This document shows, piece after piece, positions 62,426-64,000 of a DNA stretch of 64,000 nucleotides. This DNA comes from Janthinobacterium sp. TB1-E2. Its GTDB lineage: Bacteria > Pseudomonadota > Gammaproteobacteria > Burkholderiales > Burkholderiaceae_D. Below the pieces are notes generated by a model that did no database searches, was not told the origin of the DNA, and was given only the letters and a program-made list of their open reading frames with translations. The translations under genes were made by a program, and so were the position numbers. The DNA is taken from NCBI RefSeq assembly GCF_036885605.1, contig NZ_CP142523.1, forward strand, positions 6,138,001 through 6,202,000, written 5' to 3'. Within the stretch, counting starts at the first letter, position 1, and each line of letters starts with the position of its first letter.

Positions 62426-64000
62426 ATGCACTACGCACTGAACCTGCGCACCTTTATTTACAGCCATTATTTTTATCTGGGCTTGCGCGTGGCCGTCGGC
62501 CTGGTCGGCCTGGCCTTGCTGACCCAGGAAATCAGCGACAGCGCCACGGCCATGACCGTGTGCATCGGCGCCCTGTGCACGACCCTGATGGACATGCCCA
62601 GCCCGCTTCGCCACAAGTTCAACGAAATGCTCGCTTCCGTGCTGCTGTGCAGCGCCGTGACCTTATTGATCAGCCTGTGCGGGCCCGTGCAGTGGCTGTT
62701 GATGATGGTGCTCGTGCTCGTCAGTTTTCTCGCCAGCATGATGGTGGTGTACGGCAAGAAATCCATGCCCTTGCAACTGGCCGCCCTGTTCATCATGACC
62801 ATGTCGATGGAGCATCAGATGACGTGGCAGCAATCGTTCCACCACGCGGGCCTGTTCATGCTGGGCGGCTTGATCTATCTGGCCTATGCCATGGCCATCG
62901 CCTGGGTCTTGCGCCACCGCATCAAGCAGCAAGTGCTGGCCGAAGCCCTGTTCGAACTGGCCGCCTACATCGACATCAAGGCCGATTTCTACGACACGCG
63001 TTTCAATCTGACGGAGCAGTTCAACAAGCTGGTGCGCCATCAAAGCATCCTGGCCGACCGCCAGCAGGCGTCGCGCGACTTGATTTTGCGCAGCCACAAG
63101 AACAGCAAGGACGCCATCGTCGTGCAGGTGCACGTGTGCATGCTCGATCTGTATGAACTGATACTCTCGACGCACACGGATTACGCGCTGCTGCGCCAGC
63201 ACCTGGCCGACTCCGACGTGCTGAAATCCCTGCACGACCTGGCCTACAAGGCGGCGCGCGACATCGAATCCGTCGCCTACGCCGTCACGCGCAAGCGCGC
63301 CTCGTATGCGCAGATCAGCTACGACAAGGAATGGGCCGACATCGAAGGAGAAATTGCCCGACTGCAGGCAAAGGGCGACGCTGCGCAGGAAGCGCTGGCC
63401 ACCCTGCGCGCGCAGCGCAACAAGATCCGCGCCATTCTGAAAATGATCGGTGAACTGCATTTGGCCACGCAAAAAGTCTATGACAACGTGCCGTTCTGGA
63501 GCGGTGCGGACATGGCGCCATTCCTGTCGCAGCAGAAATACGAACTCAAGACACTGCTGTCCAATCTGCGCCTGGACTCGCCCGTATTCCGCTTCGCCCT
63601 GCGCGTGTCGATGGCCATCTCGGTGGGACTGCTGATCGGCCACTGGCTGCCGTATGCGGCGCACAGCTACTGGATCGTGCTCACCATCGTCATCATCCTG
63701 CGGCCCACGTTCAGCATGACGCGCCAGCGCCGCGCCGACCGCATCATCGGCACCATCATCGGCTGCGTGATCACGGCCATCGTGATCCGCTACGTGCACA
63801 GCAATATCGTGCTGATGGCCATCCTGTTCCTCTCCATCGTGGCCACGCCCACCTTCATCTATTTGCGCTACCGCTACACGGCCATTGCCGTGAGCCTGAT
63901 GATTCTGCTGCAAATGCACCTGGTGGCGCCCAGCAACCCGAACCTCGTCAGCGAACGCCTGATCGATACCCTGATCGGCGCGGCGGTGGCCACCGTATTC
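62426..64000 (+). CDS. FUSC-family membrane transporter (YccS/aromatic-acid-exporter type), 3' end outside window
   Basis: 525 codons are visible from the ATG at 62426 (MHYALNLRTFIYSHYFYLGL), with AAGG about 8 nt upstream, and the frame is open to the window edge. An N-terminal block of membrane helices (VAVGLVGLALLTQE, then VLLCSAVTLLISLCGPVQWLLMMVLVLVSFLASMMVVYG) is followed by a long soluble region with coiled-coil character (about 170-370). A second helix block carries the FUSC signature (VFRFALRVSMAISVGLLIGHWLP, SYWIVLTIVIILRPTFSMTRQRRADRIIGTIIG). The family exports aromatic acids or related compounds; the substrate is unknown here. It lies 90 nt after the M14 gene. Confidence 0.9.
   Translation, partial: MHYALNLRTFIYSHYFYLGLRVAVGLVGLALLTQEISDSATAMTVCIGALCTTLMDMPSPLRHKFNEMLASVLLCSAVTLLISLCGPVQWLLMMVLVLVSFLASMMVVYGKKSMPLQLAALFIMTMSMEHQMTWQQSFHHAGLFMLGGLIYLAYAMAIAWVLRHRIKQQVLAEALFELAAYIDIKADFYDTRFNLTEQFNKLVRHQSILADRQQASRDLILRSHKNSKDAIVVQVHVCMLDLYELILSTHTDYALLRQHLADSDVLKSLHDLAYKAARDIESVAYAVTRKRASYAQISYDKEWADIEGEIARLQAKGDAAQEALATLRAQRNKIRAILKMIGELHLATQKVYDNVPFWSGADMAPFLSQQKYELKTLLSNLRLDSPVFRFALRVSMAISVGLLIGHWLPYAAHSYWIVLTIVIILRPTFSMTRQRRADRIIGTIIGCVITAIVIRYVHSNIVLMAILFLSIVATPTFIYLRYRYTAIAVSLMILLQMHLVAPSNPNLVSERLIDTLIGAAVATVF

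Overview
The window is a gene-dense stretch of ordinary-looking chromosome from a high-GC Gram-negative bacterium. Several blocks point to a betaproteobacterium of the Oxalobacteraceae (Janthinobacterium, Massilia or Duganella type): the lptD-surA-pdxA-rsmA block, amgK-murU beside lptD, a feoA-feoB pair with a Cys-rich partner, a proton-translocating transhydrogenase split into three genes, and abundant short hairpin repeats. That placement is an inference from gene content and style, not a database match. I saw no rRNA, tRNA, CRISPR array, insertion sequence or prophage.

Layout. 1-481: 3' end of a repeat-containing, probably secreted protein. 669-6289 (minus): a valine/isobutyrate degradation operon (mmsA, acyl-CoA dehydrogenase, enoyl-CoA hydratase, 3-hydroxyisobutyryl-CoA hydrolase, mmsB), with a divergent ScfR-type regulator at 6447 and palindromic sites between them. 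7831-14751 (minus): an outer-membrane porin, a PotD-like binding protein, two permeases, an ATPase, a nucleoside hydrolase and an adenosine-deaminase-like enzyme, read as one uptake-and-breakdown operon with a divergent LysR gene. 15903-21611 (minus): rsmA, pdxA, surA, lptD. 21711-27094 (plus): amgK, murU, pepP, ubiH and a PAS-GGDEF diguanylate cyclase. 27140-30054 (minus): pntAa, pntAb, pntB. 30467-39864: nudJ-mnmA, a degenerate receiver-domain protein, a FEN-type nuclease, a GST, a YjgN plus M48 peptidase pair, a membrane-anchored FMN glutamate-synthase-like protein and a long NagZ-type glycosidase.

40146-45767 is an iron-handling island: a Cys-rich Feo partner, feoB, feoA, then divergently bfd and a TonB-family protein, then a PiuC-type dioxygenase and bacterioferritin, with candidate Fur boxes in the gaps. 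45824-52660 (minus) is a LacI-controlled sugar locus (TonB-dependent receptor, amylosucrase-like GH13, MFS transporter) that looks like sucrose import and conversion to glucan. After it come a second GST, purB, a cytochrome b561 gene followed by two yceI genes, a GlsB-type membrane protein, an S46 peptidase, a secreted protein of unknown function, an M14 carboxypeptidase-like protein and the first 525 codons of an FUSC-family transporter that runs off the end.

The most interesting signals are: the porin-to-deaminase operon, whose two enzymes both have substitutions at substrate-contact positions; two LacI-type operators spaced by about 15 helical turns; a receiver domain without its phospho-accepting aspartate; and hairpin repeats, including one family with two copies whose outer arms covary. 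None of these proves a new system; the porin/ABC/hydrolase/deaminase operon is the best candidate for undescribed substrate chemistry.
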